Source: Microbacterium terregens (lineage in GTDB: Bacteria; Actinomycetota; Actinomycetes; Actinomycetales; Microbacteriaceae). From it: 64,000 nt of DNA. The notes beneath the pieces were generated by a model. It saw only the letters and a program-made list of their open reading frames with translations. It was not told where the DNA came from and searched no databases. The position numbers and the translations under genes are program-made. This document shows positions 34,174-42,272 of the stretch, piece after piece. Location: assembly GCF_039534975.1 (NCBI RefSeq), contig NZ_BAAAWH010000001.1, positions 1,054,001 to 1,118,000 on the forward strand, given 5' to 3'. Position 1 is the stretch's first letter; each line of letters opens with the position of its first letter.

Positions 34174-34325
34174 GTGACAAACCTAATGGGACTCGATGCC
34201 CCTAGGCCATGGTCGCGGCGCGGATCAGACGGGCCTCCGCGCGCCGAGCGCGAGAATGAGGCCGGGAGTCGCAGAGCATCTCCGCGATGTATCCATGAGT
34301 GGAAGCCAGCGCGCTGCTTTGCGCC

Positions 34326-34922
34326 TCAGCGACAGGGCGGCGCAGAGTGGGCAGGAAGCGAAAAGCCCCGGCCACCGTCGTACGCCACGTCAATCTCGTC
34401 GCCACGCATCACCGCCCTATACGTTCCGTTTGAAAACGGCGTGCCGAAGTCGTCTGCCCGGTATTGATGAATGCTGAGGACGTGAAGACCATCCTGTACC
34501 CCCACAAAGCCAGAGCCGTTCGACTCCTCTACAGCGATGTACCCACTTGAGTAGCCGTCGACGAGGATCGGCGTGACCTTCGTCTCAGTCAGTGGGAGCA
34601 GGATCATGGCGAGTACAAGAATCGCTGTGGCGGTGATCCCCAAAGGGATCGCCACGACCAGCCAACAGCGCTTCGCCGAGACAGTCAGCACGAATACGGT
34701 GAACGCGACCAGACCGGTTACGCCGGCGACGTAGCCGATCTGAAACCCGCTGGCGCTTCCAATCAGCAAAGTCGATGACCACGGTCCCAGGATCAGGTAG
34801 GCGGCAACGGCGCCGGCACAGACCAGGAGAACAACCCCCGAGATAAGGGCCGCGTATGTCCGCGGAACGCGTTTGCGGCGGTAAGTGTCCTCCACGACTG
34901 AATCGTCCACGACCGGGCTCAT
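34326..34922 (-). CDS. Predicted membrane protein, 198 residues
   Basis: Start taken at ATG 34922 (MSPVVDDSVVEDTYRRKRVP); the frame stays open upstream to 35153 but that part is Cys/Arg-rich and non-protein-like and overlaps the divergent ATPase gene. AGGAGG directly abuts the ATG, so a GTG four codons in is an alternative start. Three predicted transmembrane helices (about 22-45, 52-75, 82-107) are followed by an external C-terminal domain of about 90 residues. Function unknown. Confidence 0.55.
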   Translation of the reverse strand: MSPVVDDSVVEDTYRRKRVPRTYAALISGVVLLVCAGAVAAYLILGPWSSTLLIGSASGFQIGYVAGVTGLVAFTVFVLTVSAKRCWLVVAIPLGITATAILVLAMILLPLTETKVTPILVDGYSSGYIAVEESNGSGFVGVQDGLHVLSIHQYRADDFGTPFSNGTYRAVMRGDEIDVAYDGGRGFSLPAHSAPPCR

Positions 34923-35070
34923 CCTCCTAGTGTCGCGACTTCGCTGTGAGGACTCCGAACAACAAGGCCAAACCTGCGACTTCGCGCTGACGGATCCGCA
35001 TGCGCGACAAGAGCGGTTGATTGTCGACCGGCTGCGGTGGGCTGTCGGAGCAGCCTGAAACACTGTTCCG

Positions 35071-35799
35071 GTGCAAGCGTCGCAACCGCCCGTCGTTCGG
35101 ATCTCCACGGGAGATCCTGACGCTGCGCGAGCCGACGCGTGGCCAGCCAGCATTCCGGCCGTGCGCCAACTCTTGGACGACGGCCTCCGACTTCACCCCG
35201 GCATTACCTTCCTTGTCGGTGAGAACGGATCGGGCAAGTCCACGATCCTCGAGGGCATCGCTCTCGCATACGGCATGTCCCCGGAGGGCGGTTCAACTTC
35301 CGCCCAACACGCAACGCGACCGACTGAATCGCCCCTCTCGCAATGGTTGGACCTCCAGCGGGGAGTCGGCGCGAGCAGGTGGGGCTTCTTTCTGCGCGCG
35401 GAGACCATGCACTCGTTTTACACGTACCTCGAGGCAAACCCCTCCACGGGAGGCGAGCCGAAGTTCCATGAGATGAGCCATGGCGAATCCTTCTTGGCCA
35501 TCCTCGACACGCGATTCGACGCCCCCGCCTTCTACTGCCTCGACGAGCCCGAGGCGGCGCTATCGTTCACGTCCACCCTCAGCCTCATATCGACTTTGCA
35601 GCAGATCGCTGACTACGGAGGTCAAATCCTCTGCGCCACGCACTCTCCGGTTCTTGCCGCCATGCCTGGAGCCCGCATCATCGAAGTCGGACCGTGGGAG
35701 ATGCGACCGTCCAACTGGGACGATCTGGTTCTTGTCCGGCAGTGGAAGTCCTACCTGCAATCGCCCGAACGGTATCTCAGACATTTGCTCGATCCGTAG
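35071..35799 (+). CDS. AAA-family ATPase (RecF/ABC-like)
   Basis: 242 residues from a GTG start. Walker A VGENGSGKST (about 49-58), signature-like EMSHGESFLAILD (about 133-145), Walker B FYCLDEPEAAL and the His switch in CATHSPVLAAMPG. The whole protein is a compact ABC-type ATPase head with almost no coiled-coil, as in small SMC/RecF-like ATPases that accompany nucleases in defence or plasmid modules. No nuclease or partner domain is adjacent, so its function is open. Its start lies within the upstream region of the preceding divergent gene. Confidence 0.85.
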   Translation: MQASQPPVVRISTGDPDAARADAWPASIPAVRQLLDDGLRLHPGITFLVGENGSGKSTILEGIALAYGMSPEGGSTSAQHATRPTESPLSQWLDLQRGVGASRWGFFLRAETMHSFYTYLEANPSTGGEPKFHEMSHGESFLAILDTRFDAPAFYCLDEPEAALSFTSTLSLISTLQQIADYGGQILCATHSPVLAAMPGARIIEVGPWEMRPSNWDDLVLVRQWKSYLQSPERYLRHLLDP

Positions 35800-35843
35800 C
35801 GAACACGATGCCATCTGAGACAGGAACCGTCGCCGCTTCAAGT

Positions 35844-36719
35844 TCATGACGGCAGCTGATCGCCGGCCTCTCGCGCGTGCAGCAGTACTGTTGCCGTGGC
35901 GCGCTTGCGTTGCTCGTTCCATCGCTCCGTCGCCAATCGACTGGGGCCGAAGTAGTTGACCAACTCGGTGCCCACCAACTGCGCACAAGCAATCTGCATG
36001 TGCGCCGCGTCAATGGCCAGTGCTCTAGGCAGTGCAATCATTCCGGTCTCCTCCGGCATGAACATATGAACGCCTGGAGCCTGACCATGCGCGACCGCGG
36101 ACAGCTGTGAGTATCTTGCTTTAGCGTCACTCCCAGGTGCAGCGTCCTCGATCACAGCTCGAGCTAGGGAAGTGGGCGACGCCCCCGATTCGAGCGTGAT
36201 TCCCCGTTCTTCAAGGATCGACCTCGCGCCGAGGCGGTATTCGTCCACGTTGACGGTGTCGCCGTATCGGTATGCAAAGGTCTGGCCCTTGTTGAACTTT
36301 GTCTCCTCGAGGATCGTCGCGACGTATCGGGAGAGCAGCTGCGCCGCGTCCCTTGTTCCCACTAGATAGTGAGCACCTCCGAGGGACTCCAGCGCTCCGC
36401 GGGTAAGGGTCCAATTGGCCACCGTGGTTCGTCGGGATCTGATTCCCTGCACGAAAGCGCGCATGTGGTCTGTGGCGGCTAGGCACATCGTCCTAATGGA
36501 CTTGTGTGCGCTCTCAAGATGAGTGCTGCCTTCCGCGTTCTCGGGATTTCCTGTCCAGGCAATGTCAATCGCAGCGCGCGAGTCATTCCGCAAGCCGACC
36601 GTCGCGACACTCGACGTCAACTCCTCGAGGGCGACGGCGACGCTAAGCACCGACGCACTGACCATCCGGATGTCGGCATCGTTGAGTGATCTCACTTGCC
36701 ACGAAAGGTCCACTGTCAC
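35844..36719 (-). CDS. Hypothetical protein, 291 residues
   Basis: GTG start at 36719 with TACGAT seven nt upstream. The sequence is soluble, mainly helical: TLTRGALESLGGAHYLVGTR, then LLSRYVATILEETKFNKGQT, and a conserved-looking ARYSQLSAVAHGQAPGVHMF near residue 205, where the H-G-x-x-P pattern could be functional. It is convergent with the ATPase gene (44-bp gap). No family is recognised. Codon use is less GC-biased than that of the chromosomal genes, fitting horizontal acquisition. Confidence 0.65.
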   Translation of the reverse strand: MTVDLSWQVRSLNDADIRMVSASVLSVAVALEELTSSVATVGLRNDSRAAIDIAWTGNPENAEGSTHLESAHKSIRTMCLAATDHMRAFVQGIRSRRTTVANWTLTRGALESLGGAHYLVGTRDAAQLLSRYVATILEETKFNKGQTFAYRYGDTVNVDEYRLGARSILEERGITLESGASPTSLARAVIEDAAPGSDAKARYSQLSAVAHGQAPGVHMFMPEETGMIALPRALAIDAAHMQIACAQLVGTELVNYFGPSRLATERWNEQRKRATATVLLHAREAGDQLPS

Positions 36720-36866
36720 CCCAGTGATCGTACAGAGGCGATGCCGGCGGATCGCCTCGTCGGCGCCTTCCCATTTGAGCCCTCATTACGGTCGGTCGGC
36801 GCGACGCCGAGGTCTCGGGCTCAGACGTCGATAGCGTTCGAGGGCGCCGGAGTGGCAAATGTCCGT

Positions 36867-36888
36867 AAGACCTGCCCGCACAGGTCTT
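36867..36888. repeat. Hairpin AAGACCTG-N6-CAGGTCTT, candidate oriT element
   Basis: Perfect 8-bp inverted repeat with a 6-nt loop, 210 bp upstream of the MobF-type relaxase gene. Relaxase recognition hairpins commonly lie next to the nic site in the same intergenic region. No T-tract follows the repeat on either strand. The oriT assignment is inference. Confidence 0.35.
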
Positions 36889-37085
36889 CGCGGTCAGGTG
36901 CGTCATACGGGCCCAAGCACGGCGCTCGAAACTGATGCCGACAGCCGCGCGCCGACACGCGCGCTGCTACGCGACGCACTCCCGGCCTGCGCAGCTACGC
37001 AAAGCCAACATCGGCGACCCGAGGAAGGGAACAGCAACAGCAATGCACGTAGGCACCATGCCTGGTGGTGACACAGCTACGCATG

Positions 37086-37097
37086 TATTCTGTCCAC
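37086..37097 (+). promoter_or_regulatory. Leaderless-type -10 box of the relaxase gene
   Basis: TATTCT at 37086-37091, then 6 nt, then ATG at 37098. This favours 37098 over the in-frame starts at 37065 (GTG) and 37083. Confidence 0.55.
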
Positions 37098-39845
37098 ATG
37101 CGAGGCGGACTGCGAACCTGGAAACGAGGCGCCGAGGGCCGCGGCATCCGCAACGCCATCTCCTACGCCTTCGATGGAACCTGCGACGCCCACCGCACTT
37201 CGCTCGATGGAGCGACCGCTGCGCTGAGCTACAGCGGGGGCCAGGCAGTCCGCCGGTACACGGTCGTTCACGGTGCGATCGCTCGCGACACCCTCGACAC
37301 CGGTCAGCTTCGCCATTGGATCCAGGGTGAGAATCCGCAGACGGGGACGCAGCGCGGCAAGCCGCACTGCACCGACAACGCCGCTCTGCTTCTCGACGGC
37401 ACGATCAACTTCCCGAAGTCGTACAGTGTGGCGGCTCTGCTCGACCCTGCTGTTGCCCGGGAGTTCGAAGCACTGCAAGACCGGATTCGGGACCGCACCA
37501 TTCTGCTGTGGCAACGCGAACTTAACGCGCGCCGAGGTCCCGCTGGATGCATCCGAGAAGACATCGCCCGCCTCGAGGTCGTGGAGCTGCAGCACCGCCG
37601 TTCGCGTGCACTCGACCCGCACATCCACCGGCATCTGTGGCTGAACATGAAGGTGCAGGGTGTCGACGGCAAGTGGTCGAGCCTCGACTCGCGCGTGGCG
37701 ATGAAGTTCCACACCGTGGTCAACGCGGAGGGCGAGCTCGCCGCGCGCACCGACCCGCGGTGGATCACGGCACTCGCAGCCCATGGGTACACGCTCGACG
37801 ACGATGGCGAGATCGCGCAGCTCGCGCATGTAGTGCGTCCGCTGTCGCGCCGCTCCAACAAGATCGAGCTCAACCGTTCTCGCCTCATCGAGGCCTGGCG
37901 GAGCGAGCACCCGGGTCGAGAGCCCGGCGCCGATGACCTGCATCACATCGATACCCTCGCGTGGGCGCAGGGACGACCCGGCAAGCCCGCCCACCTCGAC
38001 GAAGCGGAGTGGGAGGAGCGGGTGCGCACCGAACTCGCTGCCATCGACCCCCTCTTGCTGTGGGATCGCAGTCCGGCGCACCTCGAGCCCACCTCGATCG
38101 CCGACCTCGACCGTGACCTGCTCGCGCAGATGGCACTCGTGGATGCCGACGCTCGATCAGTCTCGAGTGGCGGCCGATTCTCGCCCTGGGACGTCCGCGC
38201 CGGAGCGATCCGAGCCGTTGCGCGAAGCGGAGCGACCGCCGATCGTGCAACCCTCGACGAACTGATCGACGACGTGGTCGCACGGGCCGTCGTCGACACC
38301 ACGGACCTCGTGCCAGACGACACCACCAAGCCGCTCCACATCAAGGCGCTCATGGGCTCGGAGACGGTCCTTCTGAAGCTCCGCGTCGGCAATCGCTTCG
38401 CCGCCCTCGCAGCGCCAGGCGCACTTCCGTATCAGGAGCAGATGCGCGAGCTCGCGGCTAGGCATGCGGGGGAGCAGGGCGGACTCGACGATGCGCAACT
38501 GGCCGCGGCATCCGCCATCGCCGGATCGAGTCGTCTCGTCTCGATCACCGGTCCCGCCGGGTCGGGAAAGACGACACTCCTCCGTGTCGCACGCGACGCC
38601 CTGCGCCTGCAGCGCCGGACTTTGGTTCTGGTGGCGCCCACGAAGAAGGCGGCGGTCGTCGCCGAACGCGAGGTGGGGGTCACGGCATCGAGCCTGCATG
38701 CGCTCCTCGCGGACTACGGATGGCGCTGGGAGGACGACGCGGCAGGCGGACAGCGGTGGTCGCGCCTGGGCATCGGGAAGATCGACGAGGCGACCGGCCA
38801 GCGTTACTTCGGTCCTCAGCGCTTCGTCCTTCGCCGGGGTGATCGGATCGTCGTCGACGAGGCAGGGATGGTCGATCTGCGTAGCGCGGATGCTCTCGCA
38901 AGCGTGCTCGAGGAGACCGGCGCAGGGATCGCGATGATCGGCGACCCACTGCAGGCTGCGCCCGTCGGCCATGTCGGCGCGATGGCGCTGCTCACACGCA
39001 GCGCCGACAACGTCGTCGAACTCCGGGCCGTGCATCGCTTCGCAGATTCGCAATACGGCGAGCTCACCTTGCGGTTGCGGAACGTCTCGAGCGCAGTCGC
39101 AGCAACGGCGATTGCAGCGGAGCTCGACACCGGCGGTCACATCAGTCGGGTGTCCAGCACGGATGCCGCGCACGACGCAATGGTCGACGCATGGTTCGCG
39201 CGGGTCCGTTGCGGCGAGCGGTTGGCGCTCGTCGTCGCAACCAACGACGACGCAGACGCCATCAGCGAGGCGATCCAGCAACGCCGGCTCGACGCCGGCG
39301 AACTGACGGCGGACGCCGTCGCACTCGGTCGCGGTGGGCAACGGATGCTCGTCGGCGACGTCATCCAGACGCGGCGCAACGATCGCGCCGCCGACGTGCA
39401 GAATCGCGCGACATGGATCATCACCAGCATCGACGACGATCGACTCTCGCTCGCCAACCTCGCCGATTCGACGGAGCAACGTACGATCCGCGCCGAGTAC
39501 GCGGCCGAGAGCGCACACCTCGCCTACGCGTCGACCGTGCACGGCATCCAGGGCGAGACGGTGGACACGTCGATCGTCGGACCCGGCGTCGATGCCGCCG
39601 GTCTCTACGTCGGACTAACCCGCGGGCGAGGGTGGAACGAGGCGATCGTGGTTGCAGGGTCGGCGGATGCTGCCCGTGCAGAGCTGGCCGACGCGATGCG
39701 GCGAGGAGTGCCCGAGCCGACGATCGAGGACTCTCGGCGCGCCGCGCAGATCGACCTCAGCCGGGCTGCGCGGCGTGTAGTGGCTCCGGCAGCGATGGAT
39801 CCGGTGGTGCGGCCAGCGGCGAGCCGGGGAGGGCCCGGAATGTAG
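37098..39845 (+). CDS. MobF-family relaxase-helicase (TraA-like)
   Basis: 915 residues. The N-terminal relaxase domain (TrwC type, about 1-280) contains the metal-binding three-His motif DPHIHRHLWLN (H175, H177, H179). The central and C-terminal parts form a RecD/TraI-like superfamily 1 helicase: Walker A ITGPAGSGKTTLLR (about 480-495), Walker B-like IVVDEAGMVDLRSADAL, and the late motif YASTVHGIQGETVDTSIV followed by YVGLTRGRGWNEA. This enzyme nicks at oriT and unwinds DNA during conjugative mobilisation. No coupling protein, T4SS or FtsK/TraB-type gene is in the window, so the element seems mobilisable rather than self-transmissible. At 915 residues it is shorter than many actinobacterial TraA proteins. 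Confidence 0.9.
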   Translation: MRGGLRTWKRGAEGRGIRNAISYAFDGTCDAHRTSLDGATAALSYSGGQAVRRYTVVHGAIARDTLDTGQLRHWIQGENPQTGTQRGKPHCTDNAALLLDGTINFPKSYSVAALLDPAVAREFEALQDRIRDRTILLWQRELNARRGPAGCIREDIARLEVVELQHRRSRALDPHIHRHLWLNMKVQGVDGKWSSLDSRVAMKFHTVVNAEGELAARTDPRWITALAAHGYTLDDDGEIAQLAHVVRPLSRRSNKIELNRSRLIEAWRSEHPGREPGADDLHHIDTLAWAQGRPGKPAHLDEAEWEERVRTELAAIDPLLLWDRSPAHLEPTSIADLDRDLLAQMALVDADARSVSSGGRFSPWDVRAGAIRAVARSGATADRATLDELIDDVVARAVVDTTDLVPDDTTKPLHIKALMGSETVLLKLRVGNRFAALAAPGALPYQEQMRELAARHAGEQGGLDDAQLAAASAIAGSSRLVSITGPAGSGKTTLLRVARDALRLQRRTLVLVAPTKKAAVVAEREVGVTASSLHALLADYGWRWEDDAAGGQRWSRLGIGKIDEATGQRYFGPQRFVLRRGDRIVVDEAGMVDLRSADALASVLEETGAGIAMIGDPLQAAPVGHVGAMALLTRSADNVVELRAVHRFADSQYGELTLRLRNVSSAVAATAIAAELDTGGHISRVSSTDAAHDAMVDAWFARVRCGERLALVVATNDDADAISEAIQQRRLDAGELTADAVALGRGGQRMLVGDVIQTRRNDRAADVQNRATWIITSIDDDRLSLANLADSTEQRTIRAEYAAESAHLAYASTVHGIQGETVDTSIVGPGVDAAGLYVGLTRGRGWNEAIVVAGSADAARAELADAMRRGVPEPTIEDSRRAAQIDLSRAARRVVAPAAMDPVVRPAASRGGPGM

Positions 39846-39893
39846 GAGCTCCCTCACACTCGAATCCAGCAATGCGGAAAATAGACATAAGAG

Positions 39894-39909
39894 GCACATT
39901 TCTATGTGC
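39894..39909. terminator. Short hairpin between convergent relaxase and fic genes
   Basis: GCACAT (39894-39899) and ATGTGC (39904-39909) with a TTCT loop lie in the 90-bp convergent gap. The stem is only 6 bp and no long T-tract follows, so terminator function is tentative. Confidence 0.3.
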
Positions 39910-39935
39910 TGGCCCCCGCTGTAGTTCCACGTTGC

Positions 39936-41132
39936 TTATGGTGCTTCGCGCCGCCCGGCCCGCCGGGCGAACCGGTCGAGGGCGGCGAGCACTTCGTCGC
40001 TCCGCCAGAACGGTCCGAGCTTGTGTTCTGCTTTTGATTTCAGGATGCCGACATCGACGAGTGCGGTGAGAGGCGGATAGACGTTCGGCTGCTGGACGCC
40101 GAGTTCGGCAGCGGCGGCGGCTGAGGTGAGTACCGGTCGTCGGAGGAGGATGTCCAGGAGCTTCCACGCATTGCTTGAGCGGCGGACCGCGAGGCGGTTG
40201 TTCCAGCCCGCGCGGATCTCGTCGAGCTCGGCTACCAGCGTCCGTGTGTTGCCCACGGCGCGCAGTGCGGCATCCGCAAATGACGTGACGATCGGGGAGA
40301 CATCACCTTCTCGATACGCCGTGAGCGCGCGATGGTAGCCCTCGACGTCGGCGAGGAGCCCCGCTGAAACGGGCACAGCGACGTTCCGCGTCACGCCGCG
40401 GAATCTCAGCAGCGCTTGCGCGAATGCCCGTCCGGTGCGGCCGTTGCCGTCGGAGAACGGGTGGATCGTCTCGAACTGAGCATGAGTGACCGCCACTGAA
40501 ACGAGCGGCGCGACATCCAACCGTCGTGCAAAGTCGGTGACGTCGTCGAGTAGTCCCTCGATGCGCGAATGATGCGGCGCGACGAACTCGGCGTCGACCG
40601 GTGAGTCGCTGCGCGTACCGATCCACACCGCCTCGTCGCGCCAGCGCCCGGGAGTGTGCCGGGATTGCCCCGCCATCAGCACCTCGTGCATGCGGGCGAT
40701 CGAATCAGGTGTCACGTCGTCTGCGAGACCGATCGCCGCCGTCATCGCGCGGGTATTAGCCGTAACCAGCTCCGCATTGCGGCTCGTCTTCGCACCGAGC
40801 TCGGCGCTGAAGATCGCACGGGCGGACGCCGTGATGTTCTCGATCTGCGACGACGATGCCGCCTCGGACCGCAACAGAACCGGTGCGAACGACGCCACGC
40901 GTCCGCCGAGCTCCGCGTCCAGTCGACTCAGCTCGCGCGAGGCCACATCCGCCAAGGACGCGGCCGTAGGCGAAGTGTCGGGGCTGAGCTCCGCGATCAT
41001 CGCGGGGATCGCCGAACGGTATCGGGCGCCGTAGTCGTCAAGACCAGCACCTGCCCACGCCGTGTTGGGGAACCAGGTCTGGTCTTCCCACTTGAGCGCG
41101 GGCCACGTCGTGGCGGGACCTGGCGAAGTCAT
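39936..41132 (-). CDS. Fic-domain protein (AMP-transferase type)
   Basis: 398 residues from ATG at 41132; an alternative start at 41162 lies 5 nt after TATGAT. The complete Fic active-site motif HPFSDGNGRTGR is at about 224-235, with catalytic His and the phosphate-binding G-N-G-R. The N-terminal inhibitory helix motif S-x-x-x-E-N is present (SSQIEN, about 94-99), so it is an auto-inhibited class II Fic protein. The C-terminus has a winged helix-turn-helix-like region (RRPVLTSAAAAAELGVQQPN). Such proteins AMPylate cellular proteins and may also control their own transcription. The promoter carries a strong inverted repeat that this HTH could bind. Confidence 0.92.
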   Translation of the reverse strand: MTSPGPATTWPALKWEDQTWFPNTAWAGAGLDDYGARYRSAIPAMIAELSPDTSPTAASLADVASRELSRLDAELGGRVASFAPVLLRSEAASSSQIENITASARAIFSAELGAKTSRNAELVTANTRAMTAAIGLADDVTPDSIARMHEVLMAGQSRHTPGRWRDEAVWIGTRSDSPVDAEFVAPHHSRIEGLLDDVTDFARRLDVAPLVSVAVTHAQFETIHPFSDGNGRTGRAFAQALLRFRGVTRNVAVPVSAGLLADVEGYHRALTAYREGDVSPIVTSFADAALRAVGNTRTLVAELDEIRAGWNNRLAVRRSSNAWKLLDILLRRPVLTSAAAAAELGVQQPNVYPPLTALVDVGILKSKAEHKLGPFWRSDEVLAALDRFARRAGRREAP

Positions 41133-41147
41133 AATTCCGCGGCCTCT

Positions 41148-41176
41148 CATTATGAGTAACATGGTTAATCATAATG
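41148..41176. promoter_or_regulatory. Operator-like inverted repeat at the fic promoter
   Basis: CATTATGA (41148-41155) and TCATAATG (41169-41176) form a perfect 8-bp inverted repeat with a 13-nt spacer. A third half-site, CATAAT, is at 41130-41135 over the fic start codon. The repeat covers the TATGAT -10 box (minus strand, 41168-41173). It is strikingly AT-rich in this GC-rich genome. Confidence 0.6.
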
Positions 41177-41234
41177 TTATCGTGCCACTTATGGGTAGCG
41201 ACTTCCGGTCGTTTGCGCCAGTACGGCTTCGCTA

Positions 41235-41447
41235 TTACGTCGAAGCGAGCACGTCATCCGTTCGCGTGCACGCGCGGCTCTCCATCCATGCGAGCACTTC
41301 GGCGCGCTTGTAGAGGATCGTCTTCGCCGACAGTCGGTAGAACGTCGGGCCGTCGCCGCGGTACCGCATCTGTGCGATCGCGGCTCTCGTCATGCGCATG
41401 AGGGTCGCGGCCTGGGGGAGAGTGAGCCATTCGTCATCGGTATCCAT
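41235..41447 (-). CDS. Excisionase/AlpA-like helix-turn-helix protein
   Basis: 70 residues. LTLPQAATLMRMTRAAIAQM is a MerR/Xis-type helix-turn-helix, followed by the wing-like FYRLSAKTILYKRAEVLAWM typical of 'excisionase family' DNA-binding proteins. GGAGG lies 8 nt before ATG 41447. It probably bends DNA at the attachment site with the integrase encoded 0.8 kb to the right, directing excision, or regulates the element. Confidence 0.85.
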   Translation of the reverse strand: MDTDDEWLTLPQAATLMRMTRAAIAQMRYRGDGPTFYRLSAKTILYKRAEVLAWMESRACTRTDDVLAST

Positions 41448-41531
41448 TCCCGACCTCCTTGCGTCACTGTGTCACCGATACGCACAGACTAAGGCGCTTG
41501 CGTAGTCATGTCAATGGCACGCACTCTGTGG

Positions 41532-41543
41532 CATGATGTGCGC
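41532..41543 (+). promoter_or_regulatory. Leaderless-type -10 box of the HTH-containing island gene
   Basis: CATGAT at 41532-41537, 6 nt, ATG at 41544. It supports translation from 41544 rather than from the in-frame ATG at 41508. Confidence 0.5.
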
Positions 41544-42272
41544 ATGGAAGATAGTGTCTTCACGCCCTCGGGAACGAGCATCATCGTCCCTCCAGGAATC
41601 CCCCTCCGTCCGGTCGTTCGCGGGCGGACGTTCGCAAGGACGAACGACATCGGCGCCCTCGAGGACGAGCAAGTCGTGCGCGTGACGTTCCGTCTCGAAT
41701 ACTCGGAGAACACGGGATGCTTCGAAGTCGCAGCATTCGGAATCGATCGAGCGGAATCGCCAGTCGAAGTCTCCGGGGCCTTTCTGCGCACAGTTCGGGT
41801 TCACGCGATAGCAAGGATCGGAATCCTCGCGGCCATCCCATCGTGGGCGCTTGAGCTCGCGCAGCTACGCAACCTGCATGCGCGCGGCGGGCTCCGCAGC
41901 TTTGCGGAGTATGACCCGTCGGATGAGGAAGCACTGCTCCTGACGGGCCTGCTCTACCGGATCGCCGAGATCTCCGGTGAGAACCCCGCCCAAGCAGTCG
42001 CTGAGTCGATCGGACTCAAACAGCGCACGGCAACGAACTGGATCCAGCGCGCGCGAACCGCCGGATACCTGACCAGCACCGATCACGGAAAGGCAGCGCG
42101 CCGCGTCGCGAAGGCGATCGAACCCTTCTGGAGTGCCTACATCAGGGAGTCGGGAGCAGAGTTCAGGGCGCGCCACAACCTCACGGAGGAGAGCCTGCGC
42201 GCGCTCATCGAGCGCGAGAATGCAGCGGTCGACGAGGCAATCGCGAGGGAGAAGATTCGTGGGGACCATTGA
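41544..42272 (+). CDS. Island protein with a C-terminal HTH-like region
   Basis: 242 residues. The N-terminal half is beta-rich (VRVTFRLEYSENTGCFEVAA). The second half has a helical region containing NPAQAVAESIGLKQRTATNW, then IQRARTAGYLTST, which reads as a helix-turn-helix with a wing, suggesting DNA binding. It overlaps the integrase start by 14 bp, so the two are translationally coupled. That arrangement is common for a small regulator or replication-like protein and an integrase in actinobacterial integrative elements. The exact family is not recognised. Confidence 0.7.
   Translation: MEDSVFTPSGTSIIVPPGIPLRPVVRGRTFARTNDIGALEDEQVVRVTFRLEYSENTGCFEVAAFGIDRAESPVEVSGAFLRTVRVHAIARIGILAAIPSWALELAQLRNLHARGGLRSFAEYDPSDEEALLLTGLLYRIAEISGENPAQAVAESIGLKQRTATNWIQRARTAGYLTSTDHGKAARRVAKAIEPFWSAYIRESGAEFRARHNLTEESLRALIERENAAVDEAIAREKIRGDH

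Larger units (their letters stand above)
36720..37097. other. 378-bp divergent intergenic region upstream of the relaxase gene
   Basis: No gene is supported. It carries two outward leaderless-type promoters (TACGAT for the minus gene; TATTCT at 37086-37091 for the relaxase) and an 8-bp perfect hairpin at 36867-36888. As it sits between divergent genes, a terminator is not expected, which makes it a reasonable place for an origin of transfer. Confidence 0.45.
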
